64,000 nt of DNA from Dicyema japonicum. Taxonomy: Eukaryota > Dicyemida > Rhombozoa > Dicyemidae. Shown piece after piece: positions 37,287 through 48,085 of this stretch. The notes beneath the pieces are model-generated. The model made no database searches. It had not been told where the DNA came from and was given only the letters and a program-made list of their open reading frames with translations. The translations under genes and the position numbers were made by a program. Location: NCBI GenBank assembly GCA_011109175.1, contig RDEW01000025.1:279990-343989 (forward strand), read 5' to 3'. Position 1 is the first letter of the stretch, and every line of letters begins with the position of its first letter.

Positions 37287-38380
37287 TCACAAAACTCGAG
37301 AACACATTAAAGTGATGCGAAACCCAGTCGGAATCTCACAAACAGGCAGAATACAATCATTCACTATATTCCAACATTTCAAAGCCCCATCTGACGAACA
37401 GCTCACCAACAAATCATTACCCTCAAAACTCCGAAACAGCAACCCCGTGAATCTGATTTGATGTATACAATTGAACCTTCCAACGTGAGCTGTATGTGTG
37501 GACAGCAACACAGTGTCCATGCATTTATAAACGAACAACTCCCCACAAGAGAGACCAACAACGAGAACAATTATCCTAAAGTAGAATAACCACCAAAACC
37601 AACATCATAATCAACAGCAGTGACAAAATAGGACATCTCGAAGTCTATGGGTTTCGCCAAAACTAGGGATTTTACGACCTTTACCATAAATCATTAAAAT
37701 ACAGATTGGAACACAACGGAATGAGAGTAAACAATTATATAATAATAACACCAGAGACCATGGTTACTAAAACTAACAAATGACGTGATCCCAGCACGCT
37801 AGCAGGGACCTCATCTTGGCCCGATGCTCCTCCCTCGTCCCCACACAAGGACGTATCGGTCGAATGACTGGACCTTCGCAGTCACAAAGGCGTGTTCCGT
37901 GGTTCATTCTTATCAAGGCTTCAAGAGGCATTGGTGGTTTGATTTCTCTAGGAATATAAATATCCTCTTCGTGAAAACCTTCCCATTTTATTTCCGTAGC
38001 TAAAATAAGTAAATATTAAATAAAATAATTTAAATTAATTATAAATAAAAATTAAAATATTAAATAAACATATAAATTAAACCTCCCTTCACCTTTGTGG
38101 TGTGAATTGATTTTCCAGAAGTCAGATTCCAAAGCTTAAGAGCACCAACAAGCGATAGGGATGGCAACAATTTCCCACAGGGGTGGATGGCCATGGAATC
38201 AACGGCGGATCTAAAATGATTACTTTAAACTTGTGTTTTTCATGCTTTTTAAAACAGTTCCAGTTTCTCGTGTTAAAACTGAGTTGAGTTATCTTCAGAA
38301 CAGCTGAATAAATGGGTCGACGACTGAAAGTAGAGGGAAATCACAACAACGTGGAGCGAACACATACTTAAATTGGAGGA
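37287..38380 (-). CDS. PAK1IP1: PAK1IP1/MAK11-like WD40 protein, interrupted by an RT fragment
   Basis: PAK1IP1 (yeast Mak11) is a nucleolar beta-propeller that acts in 60S ribosome assembly and binds PAK kinase. On the minus strand the WD blocks come in family order: STHLFSCSEDNST, TRETGTVLKSMKNTS, SAVDSMAIHPCGKLL, LSLVGALKLWNLTSGKSI (compare 'vtslsIHPSGKLalSvgtDktLr.WNLv.Grsa'). Then, beyond an insertion, come IVLVVGLSCGELFVYKC, AHVGRFNCIH and finally LLVSCSSDGALKCWNI...CEIPTGFRITLMC (compare 'vtaSsDGfIKmW......cevnTgaRlTCL'). A 22-nt GT...AG intron is likely at about 37,664-37,685. The spacer 37,730-38,090 holds a retroelement, so either one intron is greatly expanded or the gene is broken. 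Confidence 0.65.
37730..38005 (-). mobile_element. 5'-truncated Jockey-like LINE inserted in the PAK1IP1-like gene
   Basis: The minus strand encodes ATEIKWEGFHEEDIYIP, PPMPLEALIRMNHGTRLC, VGTREEHRAKMRSLLACWD. The first two blocks match the element end at 10.38-10.48 kb (PPMPLEVLIRMNHGTR) and the last matches that at 14.5 kb. The 3' UTR matches 14,510-14,570 and ends in an ATT-repeat tail (about 37,735). It has the same orientation as the host gene. Confidence 0.75.
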
Positions 38381-38499
38381 ATAATTTTATATTATTTTTT
38401 AAATTTTTATTTTAATAAATTTAAAATATTTTATTTCTTATTTATTAATTAAATTAAAAATTTGTAAAATTTCTTTACTTTAACGTTAAAATCAAATTT

Positions 38500-39420
38500 T
38501 TTTGTTAAGGTGGTAACTATCTAGACTCAGAATTTCGACATTATGGTCTTGGATTTGCTGTCAACCTTGTACACGTGTATGTGCTGTCTCGGATCGTATT
38601 GCAGTCATGCAAAGTTCGGAACAAACCCAATTCTGTATTTCTATCATCAATGTCTATGCTCCGACAGCTACTCGGGTTGATGCCGACCCTGAAGAGCTCG
38701 AAGCGTTCTACTCATGTTTGACTGGGACATATGACTCACTTTCGCCATAATTTCTGACGTTCATTGGTTGTGACTGGAATGCTAGAGTTTGTAAAGTGAG
38801 GAATGGGGAGACTTGTATTGGATCGCATTCTCGGAGCTGCCGAAATTCCTCTGGTGTTTCATTAGTCCAATTATGCGAATCCTACAACTTATTTATTTCG
38901 AATACTGCTATTGATCATCCAGCAAGACAAAACTTGTTAAGTTTGTTAAAGTAAGGACAACAATGGGGACCTGATCAAAATATTCAACCATTCGACTATA
39001 TCTTGTGTAAAAGTGACAAAAACCTTATACGAAACTCGAGATTTTATGATGGCCTCGAACGTCCAGTGACCACAAACTAGCAATCGCTTGATTCTCTTTA
39101 GAGAGTTTATATAAACCTGCAAGACGTGGAAACCCAGAGCTTGAAAGATTTTATATGGAACAAAGATACGCCGAAAAACTCAGAGAGGCGTTGAAGTCCA
39201 CTGAAGAATACCACGGCTTTGATTTTGGGCACTCCTAATAAAAATAGTCACAAATTCTTATCACATGGACTAGGTGGATTCAGAGATGGAAGGTATACCG
39301 CTGACATCGTCTGGACACACAGATGGTCTGGAACTTTACGTCAAAAATACAAGATGTATAGAAATTCTTGGGATCGGCATGTCTCGTGCATTAATTCTGT
39401 CCACTGACGCTCACAAGGGG
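38500..39420 (+). pseudogene. RTE-like LINE: APE endonuclease plus start of RT
   Basis: The plus strand reads YGLGFAVN, then NVYAPTATRVDADPEELEAF, FIGCDWNARVC (GDwNA, with Asp kept), IGSHSRSCRNSSGVSLVQLC, LFISNTAIDHPARQ, FDYILC. After this come a linker (PELERFYMEQRYAEKLREAL) and the RT start GLGGFRDGRYTADIVWTH and MSRA, where RAFDSVH would follow. Stops and shifts are frequent. It stops before the palm. The fragment at 880-1,145 minus is the N-terminal part of a related endonuclease. Confidence 0.7.
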
Positions 39421-41280
39421 AGGGAAGACAAGGGCCTTCACCCGTAATTAACAAAGTAGTCATTTTACGCATGGAAATACGTCAAAACTCATCGGTACTT
39501 TACCAATTAAGCGATTCCGGTGTTATGATGGAAGATAACATTTGGGCGACTTGTCTACCAGTTTTTTTCATGCAATTTTCTTCTCACACGCTTTCATAGT
39601 TTATTTGTGTTAATTGAAATGAAATTATTCCACAGACCGATAATAAAACCAAATTAACTAATCCCGTGACCTTGAAGTGTTCCAGTCGACACCTCGTCTA
39701 GGGACAGTTGATCGAGAAGACAATGACCGGGAAGCTGAGGTTGAAGCCACTACTCACTAGGGAGCGAAATTGTCTCTGTGGAATGACGAGATAGGTCCTT
39801 TAGAATTCTGGCGATTGTCTGCTACTTAGGCAGATCCGAATACGTCTCAAAGGGAAGGAAGGGAAATTCTCAATCAAGTAACCACATGGCACAACGCGGC
39901 CTAATACAATTACTATGTATTTATCTACCCCCGTCTCTTCAAGTAAAAAACAGGTAGATAACAAAAACGTTATAGGCATGAAAGGAATCGCCGATAGATC
40001 TGACAAGTATATTTGGTTCTGTTGAGAACTGATAGGTTAACCCGGACAAGAGAAGAGGTGGTCCGTCTACTGGTCGTCAAGAGAGTACGATGGGAATAGT
40101 GGAGAGGATGATTGTACAATCCAGTACAGATATGAATGTAAATTCAAGTGATGGAGACAACTTAGGAGCGCCAAGTGGACGCGAACTTCTCGCGGTAGGG
40201 AAGCTATACTCTAGAAGTTTGTTTATACGAAGACTTTTAATGGCTTTATTGGATATCCAGTCATGAATTGTATTCAGTCGTGACTGAGAAGGCTCAGTCT
40301 CTGGCATGGTTTGTACAATCCGAATTTGATCACCAAGAGAGGAATAATTCTCCTACAATTACTATATAAACTGTTGTCGCCTAGAAAAGCAGGGGTTCTA
40401 CGTGCTGAATCCAAGAGATACCCCATATTCCCATTATATCTCTTCAAAGATTATGTGAGAATTGCAAAAAATAATTACCTAAATATTTTGGAAGACCATT
40501 TGTTCGCCTCTTTAGTGCCAAACACTGGGACCTTCTTGACGAACAGAATGCGGGTCACTTCTCTCTTATCTAGGTCGCCTTAGAATTCTTATCTGGGTAC
40601 CAAAAACATCCATCGATCTCTGGGAGAGTCCGGTCTTGGAAGTGATGTTTTTGTTACCACCGGTTTCTTTCACTCGAAGGAACCGGAGAAAATGAATAAA
40701 CGTCGGGCATCCTTGGTCCACAATTGGACGATTTAGATAATCGGATCGGTTCAATGATCCAAACGGTCACCAAGGATCAACGCGAAACGTGAAGGATGGA
40801 GACCATATCTCGATAACAATCTTCTGAGGAAACTAGCAATTCAAACCTATTAAATTATAGATATTGACAAATTATTATTTTGTGAAGTAAAAAGTTACTT
40901 TTTTGAATCCACCAATTAGAAAATTTGACAAGTGGTGGAATAGGTTAATGTACAGTAAGACCTGTAACCATTTTTGAAATTTTCTAAAAAGAACGATTCG
41001 GAAATTTTGAGGATGAGAGAAGAAAATGGACTTTAATCTGATTTCATGATCAATTTAATTTTCTAGACTAAAATATAAATTATGTTCTTCACTAGGGACA
41101 TGTCGTTATCTGGAGACAAGTTCTGGAACGCTGAACAAAGCAAACTCAAAAAGTTAGTTTGGTTACCTTGTTGGCTTTGGAATATTTTTAATTTTAATTT
41201 AATGTCAACATAAAAACAAAGTAAATTAAGCAAAAATAAATTATGGATGGTAAATCAGTTCATGGGCAAGAATAAAGAGA
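39421..41280. other. No identified gene; contains a segment homologous to 49.7-49.86 kb
   Basis: 39,915-40,085 aligns with 49,705-49,860 (TTTATCTACCCCC.GTC.CTTCA, then CATAGATC..TCAGGTATATTTGG-like blocks and GAGAAGAGGT), so a piece of a repeated, possibly protein-coding sequence is present. Open frames at 40,077-40,307 (minus) and 40,311-40,583 (plus) have no recognisable domain. Confidence 0.35.
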
Positions 41281-41282
41281 AG

Positions 41283-42175
41283 TCACGTTGGATATAAGTC
41301 GTGAAGTCCAAAAATACCACATTGAAATACACTTAGTTTTACGTCGTTTTTCATTATTTTAAGTCCTTCACTGGTGTACATGGAATAGATTACTTGCTCA
41401 TCGGTTGCAGTCAGATTCATTGCGATCATCTTGTCGAAGAATTTTTCATAGGCATCACAAAATGCTGAAACTGGTTCAATATGACCTGCCAAAGTACCCC
41501 CAGCTACCCAGACTTTTGTTTCTTTGACTATTCTTTCAATCGGATAATCATAGAACTTATAAGCTTGAGTCATTAACACACGTGTCTTTTCCATATATTT
41601 TGAGGCTCTCAGCGAGAACTTGGTTTTACTATAAGAGTATCGAAATAGACCAACATCAACCCAGGCGATGTATGAAAATTTACCATGGAAGAGTTTGATA
41701 GTCCGTCTGATCATGTCGTGTTTGGAATGCATTACAGCACAATAATCAGAATTGACGGCCTCTGGTGATTTTTTACCAAATCCGGGAAGAGTAAATATAT
41801 GCTTTATTTCATTTATTCTGCGGAAGCCAAAGAGTTCTGATCTATTGACGTACAATAATGTAGTGGGAAGATTTCTTCTGATACTTTCCATATGTTTCAG
41901 GATTTTCTTACTGTCCGAGAAGAAGACGAGATGGTTATCAACATGTCTGAATATACGCATCCATTTAATATATTGAAAGGAATTACGGAGTTCAGTTGGT
42001 TTTTGAAATTTTCCAATGTTGTAGTAGCCGCTTACTATTATGAATTTTTCACCTCTTATTTCCCTTCTGCAAATGGCCTAAAATATTCTGATTGGCTTAC
42101 CAATAATGATACAATCTGATAAATTGTTGCCATAAACAATAATAGAATCAGAGTGACTCTGTACCTCATTATCAT
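41283..42175 (-). CDS. HtrL/YibB-family type II membrane protein, copy 1
   Basis: Two exons: 42,101-42,175 (25 codons, MIMRYRVTLILLLFMATIYQ, a signal anchor) and 41,283-42,077. They are joined by a 23-nt intron (42,078-42,100) that begins GTAAGCCAAT and ends ATTTTAG. The protein is 289 residues. The luminal domain has VSGYYNIGKF, HLVFFSD, YCAVMHSKHDMIRR, YIAWVDVGLFRYSY (DVG metal-site-like motif), VAGGTLAGH and ATDEQV, the conserved order of HtrL/YibB glycosyltransferase-like proteins, found in bacteria and some animals. The substrate is unknown. The C-terminus ends LHDLYPT through an indel relative to copy 3. It lies first of three tandem copies. Confidence 0.85.
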
Positions 42176-42179
42176 TACT

Positions 42180-43490
42180 CAGAGATTTATTTTTTATGTT
42201 GAATATTATTTTATTAATTTTTAATTTATTTAAAAATATTTATTTATTTTTAAATTAATATAAATTGATTTTGGTGCTTTTTGTAGTTAACTTTATTGCC
42301 AAGTATTTATTTGCCAAGTATTGTCTCAAAAAATATATTTATTTACTAAATTCAAATTTAATGAACCCCAACGTTCGAGATTTTCCTTATCGAATTTTTC
42401 TACGCTGCTTTAGTCAAATAAAATTGATATAATAATAAGATTACGGGATTAGTATTAATTTTTAATTTCAAGGTTAAATCGAAGAAATTTCGATTATTCA
42501 TTTGATCACTATTTATACATCATTTTGTAACTAAAGAATACTTTCGGCTTACCTTCCAGTCGATCTCCGTTGGGATATCTGGTGAGCCTGGCCCTAGCAC
42601 AGCAAAGTTTATCAGGGTGATCGATCGGTTTGCAGGACTACGGAAGCGAGAGACTGTAATGACTCGATGGCTCTTCCAGAACATTGGGCTTGCGATCATG
42701 AGTGGCACTCCCATTGCTTTCTCAATGCTTGCTACCCAAAATGGATCACCCGTCTCGAAAATTTGAATTAATTAATTATTGAGTAATTGAATATAAAAAA
42801 AATATAATTAAAAAAAGAGAATTATCGACCTTTTTAGTCACGAAAATACAAAATCCAAATTTAACCGCCATAATATAATTTATATTTTTTGTGAAAGTGA
42901 ATTTTTACCCTCTACTAAGTCGGGATCTACGGGTCCCCAAGTTACACAAGATCATACAAAAGGTTACTAAATCTTTATTAAAATGGTATATAAAATTTAA
43001 AAAAATTTAAAAAAACAAAATTTAAAAGACTTTAATTAACTACTTTTTTAGACTGAAACCCAGCACTCTTACTAGTACCTTAAGAGTCGTAGGTTCCTCA
43101 GGATTTCCCCACTTGCCCAACATCTCTGGTGATACTCATTTGCTATATGATAGTCTTTTGTTACTGGCATAATACTCTTGGCCATAGATACCCAGAGACG
43201 AGATAGTGAGACATGGAGTTCTGGACATTTTTACTATTTTGATGTGGTGACGTGACTTTCAATGTTAATTTCAAATCCAACTTTTATCTTCTCTAAGCTA
43301 TTATTCACGTCACTACAAGAGTGGTAAAAGGCAGAGGCCCACGTGGGTTAGAATCAAACTTATAAAGGCATTTCATGCACATTTTTCTAGATCGGAAGGA
43401 CTGTGACCAATTAACACTCCCCTTCCATCTTCAAAATTCCAAAATACTTTGCTTGATCTTCCAAACGCTTCTGAGGTGTCTTCAGCGTGT
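42180..43490. other. Spacer, no supported gene
   Basis: AT-rich to about 42,480. The 42,520-42,714 minus frame has no motif. 43,020-43,480 has more balanced composition and a CACGTG at about 43,340 but no gene that I can recognise. Confidence 0.35.
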
Positions 43491-43494
43491 CCAT

Positions 43495-44830
43495 TCAAAA
43501 TGGCCTCCATCAAAACATCCTCAATTCAAAATGGCCTACAATTAATTTTTTCAGGTTTTGGATAAGTTCATCAATAAACATCACGAGATTTTAGCGAAAC
43601 GACATATTAGGTAAAAAATCATCTTTTTTAAATCTTATAAAAATTGATTTTACCAAGGTCCTCGACATCTTTAGGTAAAAATCATTTTTTAAATCTTATA
43701 AAAATTGATTTTACCAAGGTCCTCGACATCTTTAGGTAAAAAATCATCTTTTTTAAATCTTATAAAAATTGATTTTACCAAGGTCCTCGACATCTTTAGG
43801 TAAAAAATCATCTTTTTTAAATCTTATAAAAATTGATTTTACCAAGGTCCTCGACATCTTTAGGTAAAAAATCATCTTTTTAAATCTTATAAAAATTGAT
43901 TTTACCAAGGTCCTCGACATCTTTAGGTAAAAAATCATCTTTTTTAAATCTTATAAAAATTGATTTTAACGGGTCCTATGGGTAAGTGGAACATTTTACC
44001 AAGGTCCATATCTCAATTGGAGGCTGGCACAACGTTTTTAGAAGTACATTTGACACTAAACAAGACGCCAAGAAATTTTGTTGAGAAATTGATAAAAGAA
44101 GAAAGCATAATGATAAAATTCTTAAGATTACGAAATGGAGAAAAATTAAAGAAAAACTAAATATATCGCTTTATTTGAGAATACATTGAGATTTGTTTAA
44201 GAACAAATGTTACTTAACTTGGATCCGATAGAATATATATTCAATTTAGTTATATATTCATTTTCTATTTTTCCTTTTGAAAATAAATCTTTCATTTTAA
44301 ATTTAAATAAAAATATTTAATAAAATAAATGTTTACCTAAAGATGTCGAGGACATTGGTAAATTGTTCCACTTACCCATAGGACCTGTTAAAATCAATTT
44401 TTATAAGATTTCAAAAAGATGACTTTTTCACCTAAAGATGTCGAGGACCTTGCAAAATGTTCCACTTACCCATAGGACCCGTTAAAATCAATTTTTATAA
44501 GATTTCAAAAAGATGACTTTTTCACCTAAAGATGTCGAGGACCTTGGTAAATTGTTCCAGTTACCCATAGAACCTGTTAAAATCAATTTTTATAAGATTT
44601 CAAAAAGATGACTTTTTTTCCTAAAGATGTCGAGGACCTTGGAAAAATCAATTTTTATAAGATATAAAAAGATGACTCTTTTACCTAAAGATGTCGAGGA
44701 CCTTGGTAAAATATCTCGTGATGTCTATTGATGAACGTATCAAAACCTGAGAAATTTTATTGGAGGCCATTTTGAATGGAGGCCGTTTTGAATGGAGGCA
44801 TTTTGAAAGAGGCCATTTTGAATGGGAACC
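43495..44830. mobile_element. Foldback-type element with modular inverted repeats
   Basis: Left arm: 'CAAAATGGCC' repeats near 43,495-43,545, then TTTTGGATAAGTTCATCAAT..., TCACGAGATTTTA, then six tandem 61-64-bp units (43,611-43,970). Right arm: the same modules in reverse complement, five units at 44,336-44,715 (periods 94-95 and 64), then ATCTCGTGATGTCTATTGAT, then four ~16-bp units of GGAGGCCATTTTGAAT type (about 44,762-44,825). Long inverted repeats built from internal tandem arrays around a small unique core (about 43,975-44,330) are the hallmark of Foldback/Galileo-like elements. The core has one 66-codon frame, unassigned. Confidence 0.75.
43611..43970. repeat. Six tandem units of 61-64 bp in the left foldback arm
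   Basis: 'GTAAAAA' unit starts are at 43,611, 43,675, 43,736, 43,800, 43,864 and 43,927. Each contains ATCTTATAAAAATTGATTTT followed by ACCAAGGTCCTCGACATCTT. Near-identity of units indicates recent amplification or homogenisation. Confidence 0.9.
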
Positions 44831-45480
44831 GTCTTCAGCGAACATTGATGAAAGCGAAACTTCCCTGTCACAAAAACTTTATGCCCCCTGTTGTGTCTCC
44901 GTTACAGTCACAATACGCTTTTACGGAGAAACAAATTTATAAATTAGTTTTGTCTTTAAATTTTTCACGGTCAACTCATATCACCATTGTGGGACGTCCT
45001 CCAGGGAAAAGAGATCCTCTATGTATGCAGCCTTTGCCACTGAAGTCTCCTTGGACGGATATATAACTGACGTCTTTAGAAATTGAAGAAGACGAAGAGG
45101 AATTGTGGAAGATCTTAGACTAGGTAGGTAGACTTTTGGAATAGAATGAACGAGCAATCACGGCACGAGCAACAGCAGTAACCAACGTACTTTCTGTTCT
45201 CACATTATCCAGACAAGCTCAAGGAAACAACTCAGAAATGTACGAATATTATTATTTCTAGATTAGTTTTCAATATATTTTGATTCTATTGGATTATGTT
45301 TGCTTATTTTTGTATTTAAAATCATTCACTTTACACCCCGACGAGGAAAACACTGAATTTGATTAAAAGACAAGAATTCAGACTAAAATTATTTTTTAGA
45401 AAATTATAACCAAAATTAATTTAAAAAATATACAGTTCTGATTAATCCATAAAATAATAAATTTACAAAAAAATTATGCT

Positions 45481-45557
45481 CACAATTACATCATTTTAAG
45501 GACATGAATAATAAGTAGTCACTGGATAAAAAAACGTGAAGTCCAAAAAACCACAAT
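45481..45557 (-). pseudogene. 3' relic of a fourth HtrL/YibB copy
   Basis: The plus strand reads ATCATTTTAAGGACATGAAT, then AAGTAGTCACTGGATAAA and GTGAAGTCCAAAAAACCACA. This matches the last ~15 codons and the 3' flank of copy 3 (50,753-50,822). It stops abruptly at about 45,557, where the R2-like remnant starts, so the rest was deleted or displaced. Confidence 0.7.
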
Positions 45558-45639
45558 GCTGTTTATTATTTACGAAAATGGGAACGTTGATCTGGCAAAA
45601 TCTTAGGATTGGTTAACCAGTGGAAATAATAGCCCGAGA

Positions 45640-46090
45640 TCGGAGACATGTATTCTTTGCTTCATGACATGATTTTTTGACACCAATGATTCTCTGTAAT
45701 CATTGCAAGAAGGCTAAGATATCAGTGGATCATTTGGCTACATGTTGTACCAGAATGCTTAATAGTGATTATGTGAGGTGGTATCACAATAAACCAGACA
45801 TTTTCGTGTATGACAAAATGAAGAATGAGATTGTGGTTATTCAAGTCGGAACCACCTCACAAGAAGCACTCAAGACTACAGAGATAGAAAAGCTACACTA
45901 GTATGACTTGTTCGCTTGAGAATTGAGCACAGTATATGATGCTTCGATGCGAATCATCGACAGGATTATCTCCACGTGCTATAGTAATCATTCGAAATCT
46001 TTGTCGATTGATGTGCCAATAAGAGCTTTATTCAATCGGTGATGTTAAACAAATCATTAGAAAGTATGATTGTCGAGAACTAACATGGCC
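45640..46090 (+). pseudogene. R2-like LINE remnant (CCHC knuckle + RLE), 'KPDIFVYDK' family
   Basis: LCNHCKKAKISVDHLATCC keeps the C-x2-C-x8-H-x4-C spacing. NKPDIFVYDKMKNEIVVIQV follows directly: between knuckle and PD box roughly 80 residues present in the 28-kb copy are deleted, and the catalytic Glu of IEVG is Gln (IQVG). KLH then runs into a stop before the KYD equivalent. It is clearly inactive. Confidence 0.7.
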
Positions 46091-46294
46091 ACTCAATTAC
46101 ATTACTAATTTAAATAAAAACTGAAATTAATTATGAAAAAATAAATTATTTTTATTTATTAACATGGCAACAATCTTTGGTAAGCCGAGCACAAACAATC
46201 ACAACTAAATCAGTTTATGGGCACGAATAATTAGAAGTTACGTTGGATAAAAGTAGATGAAGTCCAAAAATACCACATTTAAAGACACTTAGTT

Positions 46295-47133
46295 TTATTT
46301 GTTTTTCATTATTTTAAGTCCTTCACTGGTGTACATTGCGTAGAGAAATTGTTCATCAGTTGCCATCAGATTCATTAAGACCATCTTGTTAAAGAATTTT
46401 TCATATGCATCACAAAATACTGAAACTAGGTCAATATGACCTACCAAGGTACCTCCACCTATCCAGACTTTAGATTCTTTGATAATTTTTTCAACCGGCA
46501 AGTCATAGAACTTGTAAGCTTGAGTCATTAACAAACGTGTCTTATCCATGTATTCCGAGGCCCTCAAAGAGAACTTGGTTTTACTATAAGAGTATCGAAA
46601 TAGACCAACATCAACCCAGGTGATGTATGAAAAATTACCATGGAAGAGTTTGATAGTCCGTCTGATCATGTCGTGTTTGGAATGCATAATAGCACAATAA
46701 TCAGGATTGATGGCCTCTGGTGAATTCATAGCAAATCCAGGAAAAGTAAATATATGTTTTATTTCATTTATTCTGCGGAAGCCAAACAATTCTGATCTAT
46801 TGACGTGCATTAATGTAGTGGGAAGATTTCTTCTGATACTTTCCATGTGTTTCAGGATTTTCTTACTGTCCGAGAAAAAAACAAGATGGTTATCAACATG
46901 TCTGAATATGCGCATCCATTTAATATATTGAGAAGGTTTACGGACAAAATTATCTGGTTTTTTGAATGTTCCAATATCGTAATAGCCGCTTACTAGAATG
47001 AATTTTTCACCCTTTACTTCTCTTCTGCTAACAGCCTAAAATATTTTGATTGCGTTACCGCTAATGATAAAATCTGATAAATTGTTGCTGGAAATAGTAA
47101 TAGAATGAGAGTCACTCTGTATCTTATTATCAT
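46295..47133 (-). CDS. HtrL/YibB-family type II membrane protein, copy 2 (C-terminally truncated)
   Basis: Exons 47,059-47,133 and 46,295-47,035 are split by a 23-nt intron (47,036-47,058), starting GTAACGCAAT and ending ATTTTAG, at the identical position to copies 1 and 3. The protein is 271 residues: anchor MIIRYRVTLILLLF, then VSGYYDIGTF, YCAIMHSKHDMIRR, YITWVDVGLFRYSY, IGGGTLVGH, ATDEQFLY. A one-base deletion after ...GLKIMKN brings a stop about 20 residues early compared with copy 3. The motif residues are retained, so the enzyme may still work. Likely Golgi/ER luminal. Confidence 0.8.
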
Positions 47134-47139
47134 TAACGA

Positions 47140-47735
47140 GAAAATGAATTTTATTGGGTTTGAATAAATATTAATTTAAAAAATATTTATTTATTCTAAT
47201 TTAAAATAAATTACTTTTTGTAGTTCAAGAGATTAACTAATATTTATTAAACGACAACAGATGATGGTGAGGGCAGTCAGTCTGCCTAACAGTCCTTCTA
47301 GCCATGACCAGTTACTTTAAAAACTGTTGGTTTCCTACGTTTCTGCAATGATTTAGGAAACCCATTGAGAGAAAAGGGTGTCCCAATAAGAGATATTCTG
47401 ATCTTCTCTAGAAGGGCTCCCCGATATAATTCCTCTGCAGACACAAAAGAACGGACTTCAGAGGGCGGCTGGCTCGCTGACGGAAAAAATAAGTGTTCGG
47501 GTGCTATTAAAGGCTGAAATCGCCTGATTATTCAATAAGGTCCGCCACGTAATTTTGAAATGATAAATAAATTCACTAAATTCAAATTAACCCACGTTAG
47601 GATTTACCTGCTTGAATTTGTAAAAAATCGAACTTTGGTCATAAAAATTTTTAAAAGACACGAATTGAATAAAGTCACTAGTCCGTTAATTAAGAGGCCA
47701 GGATTGCGTGTGAACGACCCTCTGTCTAATCCAAA
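47140..47735. other. Spacer, no supported gene
   Basis: AT-rich to 47,240, then mixed composition. Only a 67-codon frame without motifs (47,560-47,763). 'TTTCCTACGTTTCTGCAA' at about 47,330 also occurs at about 23,950 in an RT remnant, so LINE debris is present. Confidence 0.35.
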
Positions 47736-47739
47736 GTCC

Positions 47740-47990
47740 TTCCTCAGGGTTCGTTTCTGTTAGAAGCGAAAGGTGTCCGTCATTTTTCAATGACCCCGAA
47801 ATTCTCCGTAGCAATAGGCAAGAAATGGTAGTTTTCTTTGAGTGACTTGTATTTCCTTGACTCTTCGTTGTCTGCCGAGTCTCCAGGTGAGTGTGTGGCC
47901 TTCAGTTATTTCAGAAAAGGTTTCAACGCATTCCACCTGTCCTCTTCCCACCGCCTCTGTCAAGCCTAGGGGTTCTAGATTAATAGAATT
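47740..47990 (-). pseudogene. RLE C-terminal fragment, 'RPDG' family
   Basis: Sequence around 47,805-47,925 (AATAGGCAAGAAATGGTAGT..., GAGTCTCCAGGTGAGTGTGT) is homologous to 58,360-58,460. Read on the minus strand both encode the block that follows WDVTC in this family (acidic/alanine stretch, K.....Y, then a 'HF.PIAVE'-like end). Here it is short and shifted. Confidence 0.5.
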
Positions 47991-48085
47991 GTTATAAAAA
48001 ATTAAATCACCTATTTTTTTATTTGGCTGAATAATAGTTCATGGATTTGAACCAACTCCCCCATTTTCCAATGTAATATCAGACA

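Noticed and set aside
41752-42119. Plus-strand open frames opposite HtrL copy 1 (and equivalents at 46,707 and 51,251)
   Set aside because: Antisense shadows of the minus-strand coding exons.
43753-43938. 61-codon open frame with a perfectly repeated ~20-residue unit
   Set aside because: It is simply the translation of the 61-64-bp tandem units of the foldback arm; other units break the frame.
43611-43970. CRISPR array
   Set aside because: Units are contiguous tandem repeats without unique spacers, in eukaryotic sequence and part of an inverted-repeat element.
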